Assembly: GCF_024172165.1 (NCBI RefSeq)
Contig: NZ_JAMZEB010000002.1
Span: 12,713,501 to 12,777,500 of the forward strand
From: Nonomuraea thailandensis
GTDB taxonomy: Bacteria > Actinomycetota > Actinomycetes > Streptosporangiales > Streptosporangiaceae
Direction of reading: 5' to 3'
Length of the DNA: 64,000 nt
Shown: piece after piece, positions 46,583 to 54,548 of the stretch
Layout: each line of letters begins with the position of its first letter
How positions within the stretch are numbered: position 1 is the stretch's first letter
Notes under the pieces: model-generated
Database searches by the model: none
Seen by the model: the letters and a program-made list of their open reading frames with translations, nothing else
Told to the model about the DNA's origin: nothing
Position numbers and translations under genes: made by a program

Positions 46583-47659
46583 TTAGTGATCTATCTGTGA
46601 TCGAATCATGCGTGCCGCCTCCTCCGGCAGCACGTCGTTCACGAACGCGCCCATCGCCGACTCCGAGCCTGCCAGGAACTTGAGCTTGTTCGCCGCCCGC
46701 CTGATGCTGAACAGCTCCAGATGCAGGTACCCCAGCTCCCTGCCGGCCCGCACCGGCGCCTGGTGCCAGGCCGCGATGTACGGCATCGTCAGGTCGAACA
46801 GCCCGTCGAACGCCCGCAGCACCGAGGTGTACAGCGGCGCGAACGCCGCCCGCTCCTCCTCGGTGAGCGCGGCCAGGTCGGGCACCTGCCGGTGCGGGTA
46901 GAGGTGCACCTCGAACGGCCAGCGCGCGGCGGCCGGCACGAAGGCCGTCCACAGCTCGTTGGCGGCCACCACCCGCGTCCCGGCCTCCCGCTCGGCGGCC
47001 AGCACGTCGGCGAACAGGTTCCCCCCGGTGTAGCGCCCGGCTGCGGCGAGCTGCAGCTTGGTCCTGGGCGTGACGTACGGGTAGGCGTAGATCTGGCCGT
47101 GCGGGTGGGCCAGCGTGATGCCGATCTCCTCGCCCCGGTTCTCGAAGCAGAACACCTGCTCCACGCCCTCGATCTGGGACAGCTCTGCCGTGCGGTCGGC
47201 CCACGCCTCCATGACCAGCTCGACCTGGGAGTCGGAGAGCCTGGAGAAGGAGGAGGAGTGGTCGGAGGTGAAGCACACCACCTCGCACCGCCCCACGGCC
47301 GGACGGACCTCACTCAGCCCACCCGGCTCCCCATACGTCCCGAAATTTGTGGAGAAGGACGGGAAGCGGTTCTCGAACACCACCACGTCGTAGTCGTGGG
47401 CCGGGATCTCCGACGACCGCGTGTCCGACGACGGGCACAGCGGGCACTCGGACGTGCCGCCGGTCGGCAGGAACGTACGCGTCTGCCGGTGCCCGGCGAT
47501 CGCGATCCACTCCTCGGTCAGCGGGTCGTAGCGCAGCTCGGAGGCCACCGGGCGGGGCTCCAGGTGCCGCCGGTCGATCGCGCTCCTGTCGGCGTCGTCA
47601 CGCCGGTCGAAGTAGATCAGCTCCCGGCCGTCGGCCAGATGGGTGATGGTGCGCTTCAA
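46583..47659 (-). CDS. galT: Galactose-1-phosphate uridylyltransferase
   Basis: 358 residues from TTG 47659, with GGAGG 7 bp before; the TTG overlaps the DeoR stop as TTGA. It exchanges UMP between UDP-glucose and galactose-1-phosphate in the Leloir pathway. The catalytic LAHPHGQIYAYP (HPH) and the HLYPHRQVPDLAAL zinc/structural region are present; CPLCPSS is a CxxC metal site. galK and galE are not in the window. Coupled to DeoR, which is likely the regulator. Confidence 0.93.
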   Translation of the reverse strand: MKRTITHLADGRELIYFDRRDDADRSAIDRRHLEPRPVASELRYDPLTEEWIAIAGHRQTRTFLPTGGTSECPLCPSSDTRSSEIPAHDYDVVVFENRFPSFSTNFGTYGEPGGLSEVRPAVGRCEVVCFTSDHSSSFSRLSDSQVELVMEAWADRTAELSQIEGVEQVFCFENRGEEIGITLAHPHGQIYAYPYVTPRTKLQLAAAGRYTGGNLFADVLAAEREAGTRVVAANELWTAFVPAAARWPFEVHLYPHRQVPDLAALTEEERAAFAPLYTSVLRAFDGLFDLTMPYIAAWHQAPVRAGRELGYLHLELFSIRRAANKLKFLAGSESAMGAFVNDVLPEEAARMIRSQIDH

Positions 47660-48435
47660 GACGAGGCCTCCGCGATGATCAGTTCTCCGGCCCGTTCGGC
47701 CAGCTCGGTGCGTGCGTCCTCCGGCAGCCCCGCGTCGCTGATGACCACGTCGGCCTCGCTCAGCTCGGCGATGGTGCTGATGCCGACGGTGTTCCACTTC
47801 GTGTGGTCGGCGGGGACGACCAGCCGGGTCGCGGCCGTCACCAGCTCCCGGTCGGTCTCGGACTCCAGCAGGTTGGGCGTGGTGAACCCGGCCCGCACGC
47901 TCATCCCGTGCACGCCCAGGAAGAGCGTGTCCACGTGCAGGCGGCGGATCGCGGCCACGGTGACGGGCCCCACCAGGGCGTCGGACGGCGTGCGCACGCC
48001 GCCGGTCAGCACGACCGTGCGGTCGGCGCGCGGGTTGCGGTGGAAGACGTCGGCGACAGGGATCGAATTGGTGATCACCGTCAGCTCGGGCACGCCGATC
48101 AGGTGGCGGGCCAGCGCCCACGTGGTGGTGCCCGCCGACAGCGCCACGGCCGTGCCGGGGCGGACGAGCGTGGCGGCGTGGCGCGCGATGGCCTCTTTCT
48201 CCTGCTGCTGGCGGGCGGACTTGGCGGTGAAGCCGGGCTCCTCGGTCGAGCCGGGGCCGAGTGCGGTCGCGCCGCCGTGCACCTTCTCCAGCAGGCCGCG
48301 CTCGGCCAGCACCTCGAGGTCGCGGCGGATCGTCATGTCGGAGACGCCGAGCTCGCGTACGAGGTCGGCCACCCGGACGCCGCCGTTGCTGCGCACGCGT
48401 TCGAGAATCGCCTGCTGACGCTGCTGTGCGAGCAC
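47656..48435 (-). CDS. DeoR-family transcriptional regulator
   Basis: 259 residues from GTG 48435, chosen because AAGGAG lies 5 bp before; a TTG at 48450 would include this site. HTH VADLVRELGVSDMTIRRDLE and the DeoR sugar-phosphate domain follow (AGTTTWALARHL, TNSIPVADVF, GGVRTPSDALVG). Such proteins respond to phosphorylated sugars. It is coupled to galT and likely autoregulates the deoR-galT unit, from the AT-rich gap at 48436-48567 shared with the divergent bL37-like gene. Confidence 0.92.
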   Translation of the reverse strand: MLAQQRQQAILERVRSNGGVRVADLVRELGVSDMTIRRDLEVLAERGLLEKVHGGATALGPGSTEEPGFTAKSARQQQEKEAIARHAATLVRPGTAVALSAGTTTWALARHLIGVPELTVITNSIPVADVFHRNPRADRTVVLTGGVRTPSDALVGPVTVAAIRRLHVDTLFLGVHGMSVRAGFTTPNLLESETDRELVTAATRLVVPADHTKWNTVGISTIAELSEADVVISDAGLPEDARTELAERAGELIIAEASS

Positions 48436-48567
48436 GCCCGCTCCTTCCAACAGATTCCACCAAATTATGACACGGAATTGTTGGGGAATGTTAGTTAGGC
48501 GAGAACGCTTGCGCTGGTCAGCGCGGCGGGAGACGGTGAGGGCTCACCGATCACCGGAGGCGAGCTT

Positions 48568-48645
48568 ATGGCCAGGCGCGCACGCAAGGGCAGGGCACGC
48601 AAGAAGAAGAAGGCGAACCACGGCAAGCGCCCCACAGCGCGATGA
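48568..48645 (+). CDS. bL37-like 25-residue ribosomal protein
   Basis: MARRARKGRARKKKKANHGK followed by RPTAR. Thirteen of 25 residues are Lys or Arg. The ANHGKRP block and the start MxxRxRKxR match, from memory, the mycobacterial 50S protein bL37, found only in ribosome structures because it escapes gene calling. GGAGG at 48556 is 7 bp before the ATG, which supports expression. Too short for ordinary gene finders. Divergent from deoR, convergent with trpB2. Confidence 0.85.
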   Translation: MARRARKGRARKKKKANHGKRPTAR

Positions 48646-48684
48646 CCGGCGGGTGGCCGCCTGCTCGCGGCGGCCACCTCCGGC

Positions 48685-49995
48685 TCACGACGGCAGCTCG
48701 GTCAGCGCCTGGTCGATGCGGTCCTGCGGCAGCGTGTAGTCCTGCAGCTCACCCGCCAGAAACCGGTCGTAGGCCCCCAGATCGAAGTGACCATGACCGC
48801 ACAGCGCCGTCAGGATCACCCTCTCCTCGCCGCTCTCCTTGCAGCGCAGCGCCTCGGCGATCGTCTCGGCCAGCGCGTGCGTGGGCTCGGGCGCGGGCAC
48901 GATCCCCTCGGTCCTGGCGAACAGGACGCCGGCCTCGAAGCACTCGTTCTGGGCGCGGGTCACCGCCTCGAACAGGCCCAGCTCGTACATGTGCGACAGC
49001 AGCGGCGACATGCCGTGATAGCGCAGCCCGCCCGCGTGGATCGGGTCCGGCACGAACGAGTGGCCCAGCGTGTGCATCTTGAGCAGCGGCGTGAAGCCGG
49101 CCGTGTCGCCGAAGTCGTAGGCGTACGCGCCGCGCGTGAACGACGGGCAGGCCGCGGGCTCCACCGCGCGGAACACCGTCCGGATGCGCCCCGCCAGCTT
49201 CTCCCTCAGGAAGGGGAAGGCCAGGCCGGCGAAGTTCGAGCCGCCGCCGGTGCAGCCGATCACCAGGTCCGGCAGCTCCGGGAGCTGGGCCAGGGCCTCC
49301 TCGCCGATCACCGTCTGGTGCAGCAGGACGTGGTTGAGCACGGAGCCGAGCGCGTACCTGGCGTCGGACGTCGCGCCCGCCACCTCGACCGCCTCGCTGA
49401 TCGCCATCCCCAGGCTGCCCGGGGATTCGGGATCGTCCGCCAGGATCTTGCTGCCCGCGCCCGTCACGGGGGAAGGGCTGGCGTGCACGGTCGCGCCGTA
49501 CACCTGCATGAGAGAGCGGCGGTAGGGCTTCTGGTCGTACGAGGCCCGGACCATCCAGATCTGGCACTCCAGGCCGAACTGCGAGCAGGCGAACGCCAGC
49601 GCCGACCCCCACTGACCCGCGCCCGTCTCGGTGGTGAGCAGCCGCACGCCCTCACGCGCGTTGTAGAACGCCTGCGGCACGGCCGTGTTCGGCTTGTGCG
49701 ACCCGGCGGGGGAGCCGCCCTCGTACTTGTAGTAGATCCTGGCCGGCGTGCCCAGCGCTCGCTCCAGCCGGCGTGCCCGGATCAGCGGCGTCGGCCGCCA
49801 GAGCCGGTAGACGTCCAGCACCTCCTGCGGGATCGGGATGTACCGCTCGCCGCTGACCTCCTGCCCGATCAGCTCCACCGGGAAGAGCGGCGCCAGGTCG
49901 TCGGGCCCGACGGGCCGGCGCGTGGCGGGATGCAGCGGCGGAGGCGGCGGGGCGGGCAGATCGGGAACGATGTTGTACCAGTCGCTGGGGATCAT
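48685..49995 (-). CDS. Standalone tryptophan synthase beta-type PLP enzyme (TrpB2)
   Basis: 436 residues. The PLP Lys lies in GSPAGSHKPNTAVPQAFYN and the phosphate loop in CTGGGSNFAG. The N-terminal extension (WYNIVPDLPAPPPPPLHPAT) and the SHKPNT variant of the lysine motif mark the TrpB2 group, which acts without TrpA and condenses indole or related nucleophiles with serine or O-phosphoserine. No trpA is adjacent. Monocistronic, behind the kinase-like gene on the same strand. Confidence 0.9.
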   Translation of the reverse strand: MIPSDWYNIVPDLPAPPPPPLHPATRRPVGPDDLAPLFPVELIGQEVSGERYIPIPQEVLDVYRLWRPTPLIRARRLERALGTPARIYYKYEGGSPAGSHKPNTAVPQAFYNAREGVRLLTTETGAGQWGSALAFACSQFGLECQIWMVRASYDQKPYRRSLMQVYGATVHASPSPVTGAGSKILADDPESPGSLGMAISEAVEVAGATSDARYALGSVLNHVLLHQTVIGEEALAQLPELPDLVIGCTGGGSNFAGLAFPFLREKLAGRIRTVFRAVEPAACPSFTRGAYAYDFGDTAGFTPLLKMHTLGHSFVPDPIHAGGLRYHGMSPLLSHMYELGLFEAVTRAQNECFEAGVLFARTEGIVPAPEPTHALAETIAEALRCKESGEERVILTALCGHGHFDLGAYDRFLAGELQDYTLPQDRIDQALTELPS

Positions 49996-50019
49996 TGCCT
50001 CAGTCTGCGCCGCCGGACC

Positions 50020-50646
50020 TCACCGGACCAGCACCGCCGGGCGTTCCGGATGATCGGCGCGCACCACGACGTCGGCCGCCTCCTGGGGGCGCGCCTCGCG
50101 CTCGTAACGCTCGTAGGCGGGCAGCGTCCAGCGCTCGTCCTCCGGCGTGCCCCGCTCCAGCGCGCCGGGCGAGAGCCACACGTGCACGCTCACGTCGAAC
50201 GCCAGCCCCCGCCCCAGCAGCAGTGCCCCGTCCACCAGCACCACCCCGCCCGGCGGCAGCGCGGTGTACGGCAGCCGGTAGGCCCGGTCGATCCCGCTGT
50301 CCCACAACGCCGGCAGCACCCGCCCCGGCCCTCCGGGTTCGAGCGGCTCCAGCACCTCCCTGCGCAGCGCCTTGGCGTCGAGCCAGTCGTCGTAGAAGGC
50401 GTCGGGGTCGGTGCGGCCGTACTCCAGCCGCAGGGACGCGGGCCGCAGGAAGTCGGCCGCCGACACGCGCAGCACCGGCCGGCCGCGCAGCCGCAGCGGC
50501 GCCGCCAGCTCGTCCGCCAGCGCGCCCGGCCGGGCGGGCGGCGCTCCGTCCACCGCCACCCGCACCCACGTGCTCCGCGGCCGGGCGGAGATCAGCTCGG
50601 CCAGCTCCTCGACGAGGGCCTCACGGGAGATCGGTCGCACACGCAT
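50020..50646 (-). CDS. Uridine kinase-like protein without P-loop lysine
   Basis: 208 residues arranged like uridine/nucleoside kinase P-loop proteins: VRVAVDGAPPARPGALADEL at the Walker A position, then SAADFLRPASLRLEYGRTDP and VLVDGALLLGRGLAFDVSVHVWL. The GxxGSGK[ST] consensus is lost (GAPPARPG), so phosphate binding as usual is unlikely. Similar degenerate loops occur in some actinobacterial homologues, from memory. A binding or regulatory role is possible. Function unknown. Confidence 0.7.
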   Translation of the reverse strand: MRVRPISREALVEELAELISARPRSTWVRVAVDGAPPARPGALADELAAPLRLRGRPVLRVSAADFLRPASLRLEYGRTDPDAFYDDWLDAKALRREVLEPLEPGGPGRVLPALWDSGIDRAYRLPYTALPPGGVVLVDGALLLGRGLAFDVSVHVWLSPGALERGTPEDERWTLPAYERYEREARPQEAADVVVRADHPERPAVLVR

Positions 50647-50792
50647 CGATCACAGCTTACGAGCGCCCCGATCGCGGCTCACGATCGCACGACCTTGGCA
50701 CCTTGGGACCTTGGGGCGTTGAGCTCGCACGGACCTTGAAGTGCCCGAAATGCCTTCGACGGACCCGGGGCCGCCTCGCTAGGGTGCCCGCC

Positions 50793-51269
50793 ATGGCTCA
50801 GTGCGACTGCGGTGCGACGGCGGGACCGCTCGGCGTGTGCGCCGACTACTACAACACGATCCTGGCGGAGGAGCAGCTCGACCCCGAGATGTACAGGTGG
50901 CACGCGGTCGTGGTGTGCGTCTACCTCCTGCAGCACCCGTCGCGCGGGCACGAGAAGTACCTCGACGGCCAGTTCCGCTGGCTGCAGCTCTACCTCGACC
51001 AGGGCCTCGACGCGACACTCCGGCTCCGGGCACACCAGGTGGCCCGCAACAACCACCGCTCCAGGGCCGGCTACGACCTGGCGCCGCTGGAGCCGTACGC
51101 GCCGCTCCCGCCCGGCGGCCCGCCCGCCAGCTTCCGCACGAGCTTCACCGACCTGCCGTACGGCGACGGCGGCTTCATCCTCGACGGACACGCGGCCTAC
51201 GGGGAACGCATGCGCACCCTGGCCGAAGCGACCGAGGTGGCCTGGAAACGCCTCGGGCCAGGCACTTGA
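50793..51269 (+). CDS. DUF5946 family protein
   Basis: 158 residues from ATG 50793. Cys-rich start (CDCGATAGPLGVCADYYN), then YRWHAVVVCVYLLQHPSRGHEKYLDGQ, which matches the DUF5946 pattern to my knowledge. It may bind metal through the N-terminal cysteines and the His of SRGHE. No function known. It runs convergent with tRNA-Gly. Confidence 0.75.
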   Translation: MAQCDCGATAGPLGVCADYYNTILAEEQLDPEMYRWHAVVVCVYLLQHPSRGHEKYLDGQFRWLQLYLDQGLDATLRLRAHQVARNNHRSRAGYDLAPLEPYAPLPPGGPPASFRTSFTDLPYGDGGFILDGHAAYGERMRTLAEATEVAWKRLGPGT

Positions 51270-51287
51270 CCTGGCCCTTCGACGCAC

Positions 51288-51361
51288 TGGAGCGGACGAC
51301 GGGAATCGAACCCGCGTAGCTAGTTTGGAAGACTAGGGCTCTACCATTGAGCTACGTCCGC
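51288..51361 (-). tRNA. tRNA-Gly (UCC)
   Basis: Minus-strand cloverleaf: acceptor GCGGACG/CGTCCGC, D arm, anticodon loop CTTCCAA with anticodon UCC, T arm GGGTTCGATTCCC. CCA is encoded. Discriminator U. Confidence 0.96.
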
Positions 51362-51450
51362 GCGAACCGGTCGAACTCTGGTCTAGACTTCATCCGGTCG
51401 TCAGGGCGTAAGCGTACCGGAGTCCCGGAGCGCATGCGCACTCGGCGAGA

Positions 51451-51527
51451 CGGGGCGTGGCGCAGCTTGGCAGCGCGCTTGCTTTGGGAGCAAGAAGTCG
51501 CAGGTTCAAATCCTGTCGCCCCGACCA
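51451..51527 (+). tRNA. tRNA-Pro (UGG)
   Basis: Acceptor CGGGGCG/CGCCCCG, anticodon loop TTTGGGA with anticodon UGG, T arm CAGGTTCAAATCCTG, encoded CCA. Divergent from tRNA-Gly, 89 bp apart, so a shared bidirectional promoter region. Confidence 0.97.
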
Positions 51528-51531
51528 GCTC

Positions 51532-51562
51532 GAAGGCCCTTCCCCATCTGGGAGGGGCCTTC
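51532..51562 (+). terminator. Terminator after tRNA-Pro
   Basis: GAAGGCCCTTCCC and GGGAGGGGCCTTC (13 bases each, about 12 pairs with one wobble) followed by TGCTTGTC. Confidence 0.8.
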
Positions 51563-52001
51563 TGCTTGTCCATCTGATCGGCTATGACGTCCGAAGCGTC
51601 CCAAGTCGCGCTCCATCGCCACGGCTCCGGACTGACTACGGGACGGATCTGTACCCGCACGACGCCGCAGACAGGTGTGGGGTGTGCTCCGGTCAGGTCT
51701 CACCCGTCGAAGCGGCTCCAGTGGAAGCCGTGTTCCAGCAGCGGCGTCAGGGTTGCGCGGTAGTGCGCGCCGAACGTGGCGACGGCCTCGTGCTCGTCGC
51801 TGCTGACCCGGTCGGCGTGCAGTACGTCCACGCCTGGTAAGGAGCGGCATTCATGGCTCCGAAGAGGGTGAGCTGCAGGAGGAAGCGACGATGCCTGATC
51901 CTGGGCGCTGGGTGTGACGTCAGCGCCTGCTTGTCGTCCTGCCGGCCGGCCACTTCCGGCGGTCCGGCCTTCGCCCCGCGTGCGCGTGGTCGCTCGCCGC
52001 G
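51563..52001. other. Gene-free stretch after tRNA-Pro
   Basis: About 440 bp without a convincing gene. The frames on the plus strand here are read-through of the tRNA into junk. A minus-strand piece (51700-51853) reads VSSDEHEAVATFGAHYRATL and then LEHGFHWSRFDG before a stop. It looks more protein-like than its surroundings and may be the end of a lost gene, but I see no start. No tRNA-derived attachment duplicate was found. Confidence 0.4.
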
Positions 52002-52332
52002 CCGGCCGAGGAGCTGGGCAGGAGGGCGCGGTCGGCCGCGCGGCGGCTCGAGCAGGCGGAGCAGCGCGCCCAGGTCGCGGCACTGCGCTGCGAGCAGGCC
52101 TTTTTCCACGCCGCGCGCCCATGACGCGGCGGGAGAGCTGTACGAACGCCTGGCTGGCCGGAGTGACGAGGCGGAGGGGGAGTATCGGCTCGCGGCGCTG
52201 CGGCATCGAGACGGCGCGGCCGCCGATCGGCAGGCCGCGCGCGACATGCGCGCGGGCCATCCCAGGGAGGGCGAGCGCGATGCGGCGCTCACGACAGGCG
52301 GGCGCCGGCAGGCGGTGACTCCTGGTTCCTGA
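52002..52332 (+). pseudogene. Frameshifted remnant of a helical Ala/Arg-rich protein
   Basis: One frame reads PAEELGRRARSAARRLEQAE then QRAQVAALRCEQAFFHAARP and stops at 52122. The next frame continues as AHDAAGELYERLAGRSDEAE and DRQAARDMRAGHPREGE. Both halves share composition and heptad-like spacing, so one protein has probably been split by a one-base shift near 52110-52122 (TTTTT and GCGCGCGCCC runs are close). An assembly error is possible. No start or ribosome site is clear, and the end overlaps the AraC gene. Confidence 0.5.
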
Positions 52333-52732
52333 TCGGCCGCATGACCTGCTTGGCGACGCAGCTGGGCAGCCCGGCGGCGTCGCCGGCCGCCCGGCGGCGG
52401 TAGGTGCTCGGCGCCATGCCGACCAGCTCGGAGAAGCGGGTGCTGAAGGTGCCGAGTGACGAGCAGCCGACCGCGAAGCAGACCTCGGTGACCGACATGT
52501 CGCCGCGCCGCAGCAGGGTCATGGCGCGCTCGATGCGCCTGGTCATGAGATAGCTGTAGGGCGACTCCCCGTAGGCGGCGCGGAAGAGCCGGCTCAGGTG
52601 CCCGGCCGAGAGGTGCACGCCACGCGCCAGCGCCTCCACGTCCAGCGGTTGCGCGTAGTCGCGGTCGATCCTGTCGCGCACGCGGCGCAGCAGTGCGAGC
52701 TCGCGCAGGCGCTGGTCGGCTTGGGTGGCCAT
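52289..52732 (-). CDS. AraC-family regulator
   Basis: 147 residues, mostly the DNA-binding domain: VEALARGVHLSAGHLSRLFR and VTEVCFAVGCSSLGTFSTRF. The N-terminal sensor is absent, so it is a minimal AraC protein of the HTH_18 class. Divergent from the DoxX gene with a dyad GGGTG-N10-CACCC at 52778-52797 between them, which makes DoxX the likely target. Confidence 0.88.
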   Translation of the reverse strand: MATQADQRLRELALLRRVRDRIDRDYAQPLDVEALARGVHLSAGHLSRLFRAAYGESPYSYLMTRRIERAMTLLRRGDMSVTEVCFAVGCSSLGTFSTRFSELVGMAPSTYRRRAAGDAAGLPSCVAKQVMRPIRNQESPPAGARLS

Positions 52733-52877
52733 GCTCTACAGCCTGCCCTGACAAGCGCTCCGGTGTCCATTTCACCAGGGTGCATCCAGGTACACCCCGG
52801 CCGGGCAGGTAGCTCGATTCCTCCAGCCGCGCGGGGTCCCTAGCGTCGGAGGCATCGACGACAGGGAGGGAACGCTC

Positions 52878-53249
52878 GTGCGCATCGTCTTGTGGATCCT
52901 GCAGATCGCCGGGGCCGGGTTCTTCGTGATGGCGGCCTTGGGGAAGTTCGCGGGGGCCGAGCCGTCGGTCTCCACGTTCGAGGCGATCGGGCTCGGCGAC
53001 TGGTTCCGGATCGCGGTCGGGGTGCTGGAGGTGGCGGGGGCGGTGGCGCTGCTGGTGCCGCGGCTGGCCGGGGTGGCCGCGCTGGCGCTGGCCGGGCTCA
53101 TGGCGGGCGCGGTGCTGACCGAGGCGTTCGTGTCAGGGGGAGGGATCGTGCTGCCGCTGGCCCTGCTCGTCCTCTGCCTGGTGATCGCGTGGGGGCGCTG
53201 GGACGGCACGGCGCGTCTGTGGTCGGCGGTCGCCGGGCGGGCTTCCTGA
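52878..53249 (+). CDS. DoxX-family membrane protein
   Basis: 123 residues from GTG 52878, preceded by GGGAGGG. Four transmembrane helices with the DoxX pattern: ILQIAGAGFFVMAALGKFAG, VGVLEVAGAVALLVPR. Family members are linked to redox stress and quinone-related membrane functions. Its stop lies within the first unit of a 45-bp duplication. Confidence 0.88.
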   Translation: MRIVLWILQIAGAGFFVMAALGKFAGAEPSVSTFEAIGLGDWFRIAVGVLEVAGAVALLVPRLAGVAALALAGLMAGAVLTEAFVSGGGIVLPLALLVLCLVIAWGRWDGTARLWSAVAGRAS

Positions 53250-53313
53250 GGGCGTGGATCTCTTCGGGCGGCGGTCGCCGGGCGGGCATCCTGGGGGCGT
53301 GGATCTCTTCGCG
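53224..53313 (+). repeat. 45-bp tandem duplication at a gene boundary
   Basis: Two 45-bp units (53224-53268 and 53269-53313) differ at four positions. Unit 1 contains the end of doxX. Each unit contains GTGGATCTCTTCG, so a possible start codon is doubled. 45 is a multiple of three and the downstream frame is kept. Confidence 0.85.
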
Positions 53314-53322
53314 GACGACCCG

Positions 53323-54006
53323 ATGACCTTCCCCCTCACCTACCCCGGCCGGATCCCGCCCGGCTCAGGCGTCCTGGCGGACGACGCGTACGTGCCGCAC
53401 GAGTGGCGGGAGGGCGGCGCGGCGACCGCCGCGCTGCTGGCGTCCCTGGGACAGGCGCCGCTGGAGGCCCGCCACCGCGTCGTCGCCGTCGGCTCCAACG
53501 CGGCGCCGAGCCAGCTGCGCAGGAAGTTCCGCGACCACGGGGTACGCCCGGTCGTCCCGATGACGCTCGCGCGGGTGCCGGGGATCGCTCCCGGCGTGTC
53601 CGCGCACGTCAGCAAGTGGGGGTACGTGCCTGCCGCGCCCATCGAGACGCCCGGGGAGACGTCCAGGCTGTTCGTGCTCTGGCTCGACGAGCACCAGCTC
53701 GCCGCCCTCGACCTCACCGAGCCCAACTACCGCAGGCGCCCGCTCGCCCGCCCGGTCACGCTGGAGGACGGCACGAGACTCCCGCCGCCCTTCGTGTACG
53801 AGGGCAGGCACGGTTGCGTCACGGCCCGGGCGGACGGCCGGCCGTGCCGCCTGACCTCACAGCCGGCGCTCATCCAGTCCCTCCTGGACGGCTCCGCGGC
53901 CCTGCGCCACCTGTGCGGGGCCACGCCGGAGGAGTTCGTGGCCAACGTCAGGGACGACACCGTACGGGAAGCGGCCTATCTGCTGCTACAGCGGGACATG
54001 CGGTGA
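53323..54006 (+). CDS. Hypothetical protein with gamma-glutamylcyclotransferase-like motif
   Basis: 227 residues from ATG 53323 (MTFPLTYPGRIPPGSGVLAD); GTG at 53254 or 53299 would add VDLF-containing copies of the duplication, and none of the three starts has a good ribosome site. HRVVAVGSNAAPSQLRRKF recalls the YGSN motif of the GGCT/AIG2 fold, followed by GETSRLFVLWLDEHQLAALD, which resembles the fold's second half. No catalytic Glu is confirmed. Function unknown. Confidence 0.6.
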   Translation: MTFPLTYPGRIPPGSGVLADDAYVPHEWREGGAATAALLASLGQAPLEARHRVVAVGSNAAPSQLRRKFRDHGVRPVVPMTLARVPGIAPGVSAHVSKWGYVPAAPIETPGETSRLFVLWLDEHQLAALDLTEPNYRRRPLARPVTLEDGTRLPPPFVYEGRHGCVTARADGRPCRLTSQPALIQSLLDGSAALRHLCGATPEEFVANVRDDTVREAAYLLLQRDMR

Positions 54007-54040
54007 GACGCCCGGCCGGAGGCGGATAAGGTCGGGGCTC

Positions 54041-54541
54041 GTGACAGACAACCGAACCCCTCCTCCCTTCTCCGGCGACGAGCGCGCCATGCTGAACAAC
54101 TGGCTCGAATGGCACCGCGGCACCCTGGCCGTCAAGTGCGCCGGCCTGTCGGAGGAGCAGCTGCGTGAGCGCTCCACGCCGCCCTCGGGTCTGTCCCTGC
54201 TGGGCCTGGTCAGGCACATGGCGCACGTCGAGCGCTCGTGGTTCCGCCGCGTGCTCAACGGCGAGGACCTGCCCAAGCTGTGGGACAAGGACCGTGACAA
54301 CGACGCCGACTTCAAGGAGGTCGACACCGCGTCGGCGAAGGAGGCGTTCGACACGTGGGAGGAGGAGGTCCGGCTCGCCCGCGCCATCTCCGGCGCCAAG
54401 CCGCTGGACGCGGTGGGCGACCGCAACGGGCAGGACTGCACGCACCGGTGGATCCTCGTGCACATGATCGAGGAGTACGCCCGCCACAACGGTCACGCGG
54501 ACCTGCTGCGCGAGCGCATCGACGGCGTGACCGGCGAGTAG
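54041..54541 (+). CDS. DinB/DUF664 family protein
   Basis: 166 residues from GTG 54041. LLGLVRHMAHVERSWFRRVL and HRWILVHMIEEYARHNGHAD carry the three His ligands of the DinB four-helix metal site. The DUF664 branch includes mycothiol-dependent enzymes, so thiol transfer is possible. Ends just before the convergent ATPase gene. Substrate unknown. Confidence 0.88.
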   Translation: MTDNRTPPPFSGDERAMLNNWLEWHRGTLAVKCAGLSEEQLRERSTPPSGLSLLGLVRHMAHVERSWFRRVLNGEDLPKLWDKDRDNDADFKEVDTASAKEAFDTWEEEVRLARAISGAKPLDAVGDRNGQDCTHRWILVHMIEEYARHNGHADLLRERIDGVTGE

Positions 54542-54548
54542 GAGGCTG

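Noticed and set aside
51352..51660. Minus-strand frame reading GATGFEPATSCSQSKRAAK
   Set aside because: Antisense of the tRNA-Pro gene, a well-known spurious annotation.
51457..51840. Open frame starting MAQLGSALALGARSRRF inside tRNA-Pro
   Set aside because: Typical translation of a tRNA gene; codons follow the tRNA sequence and no ribosome site exists.
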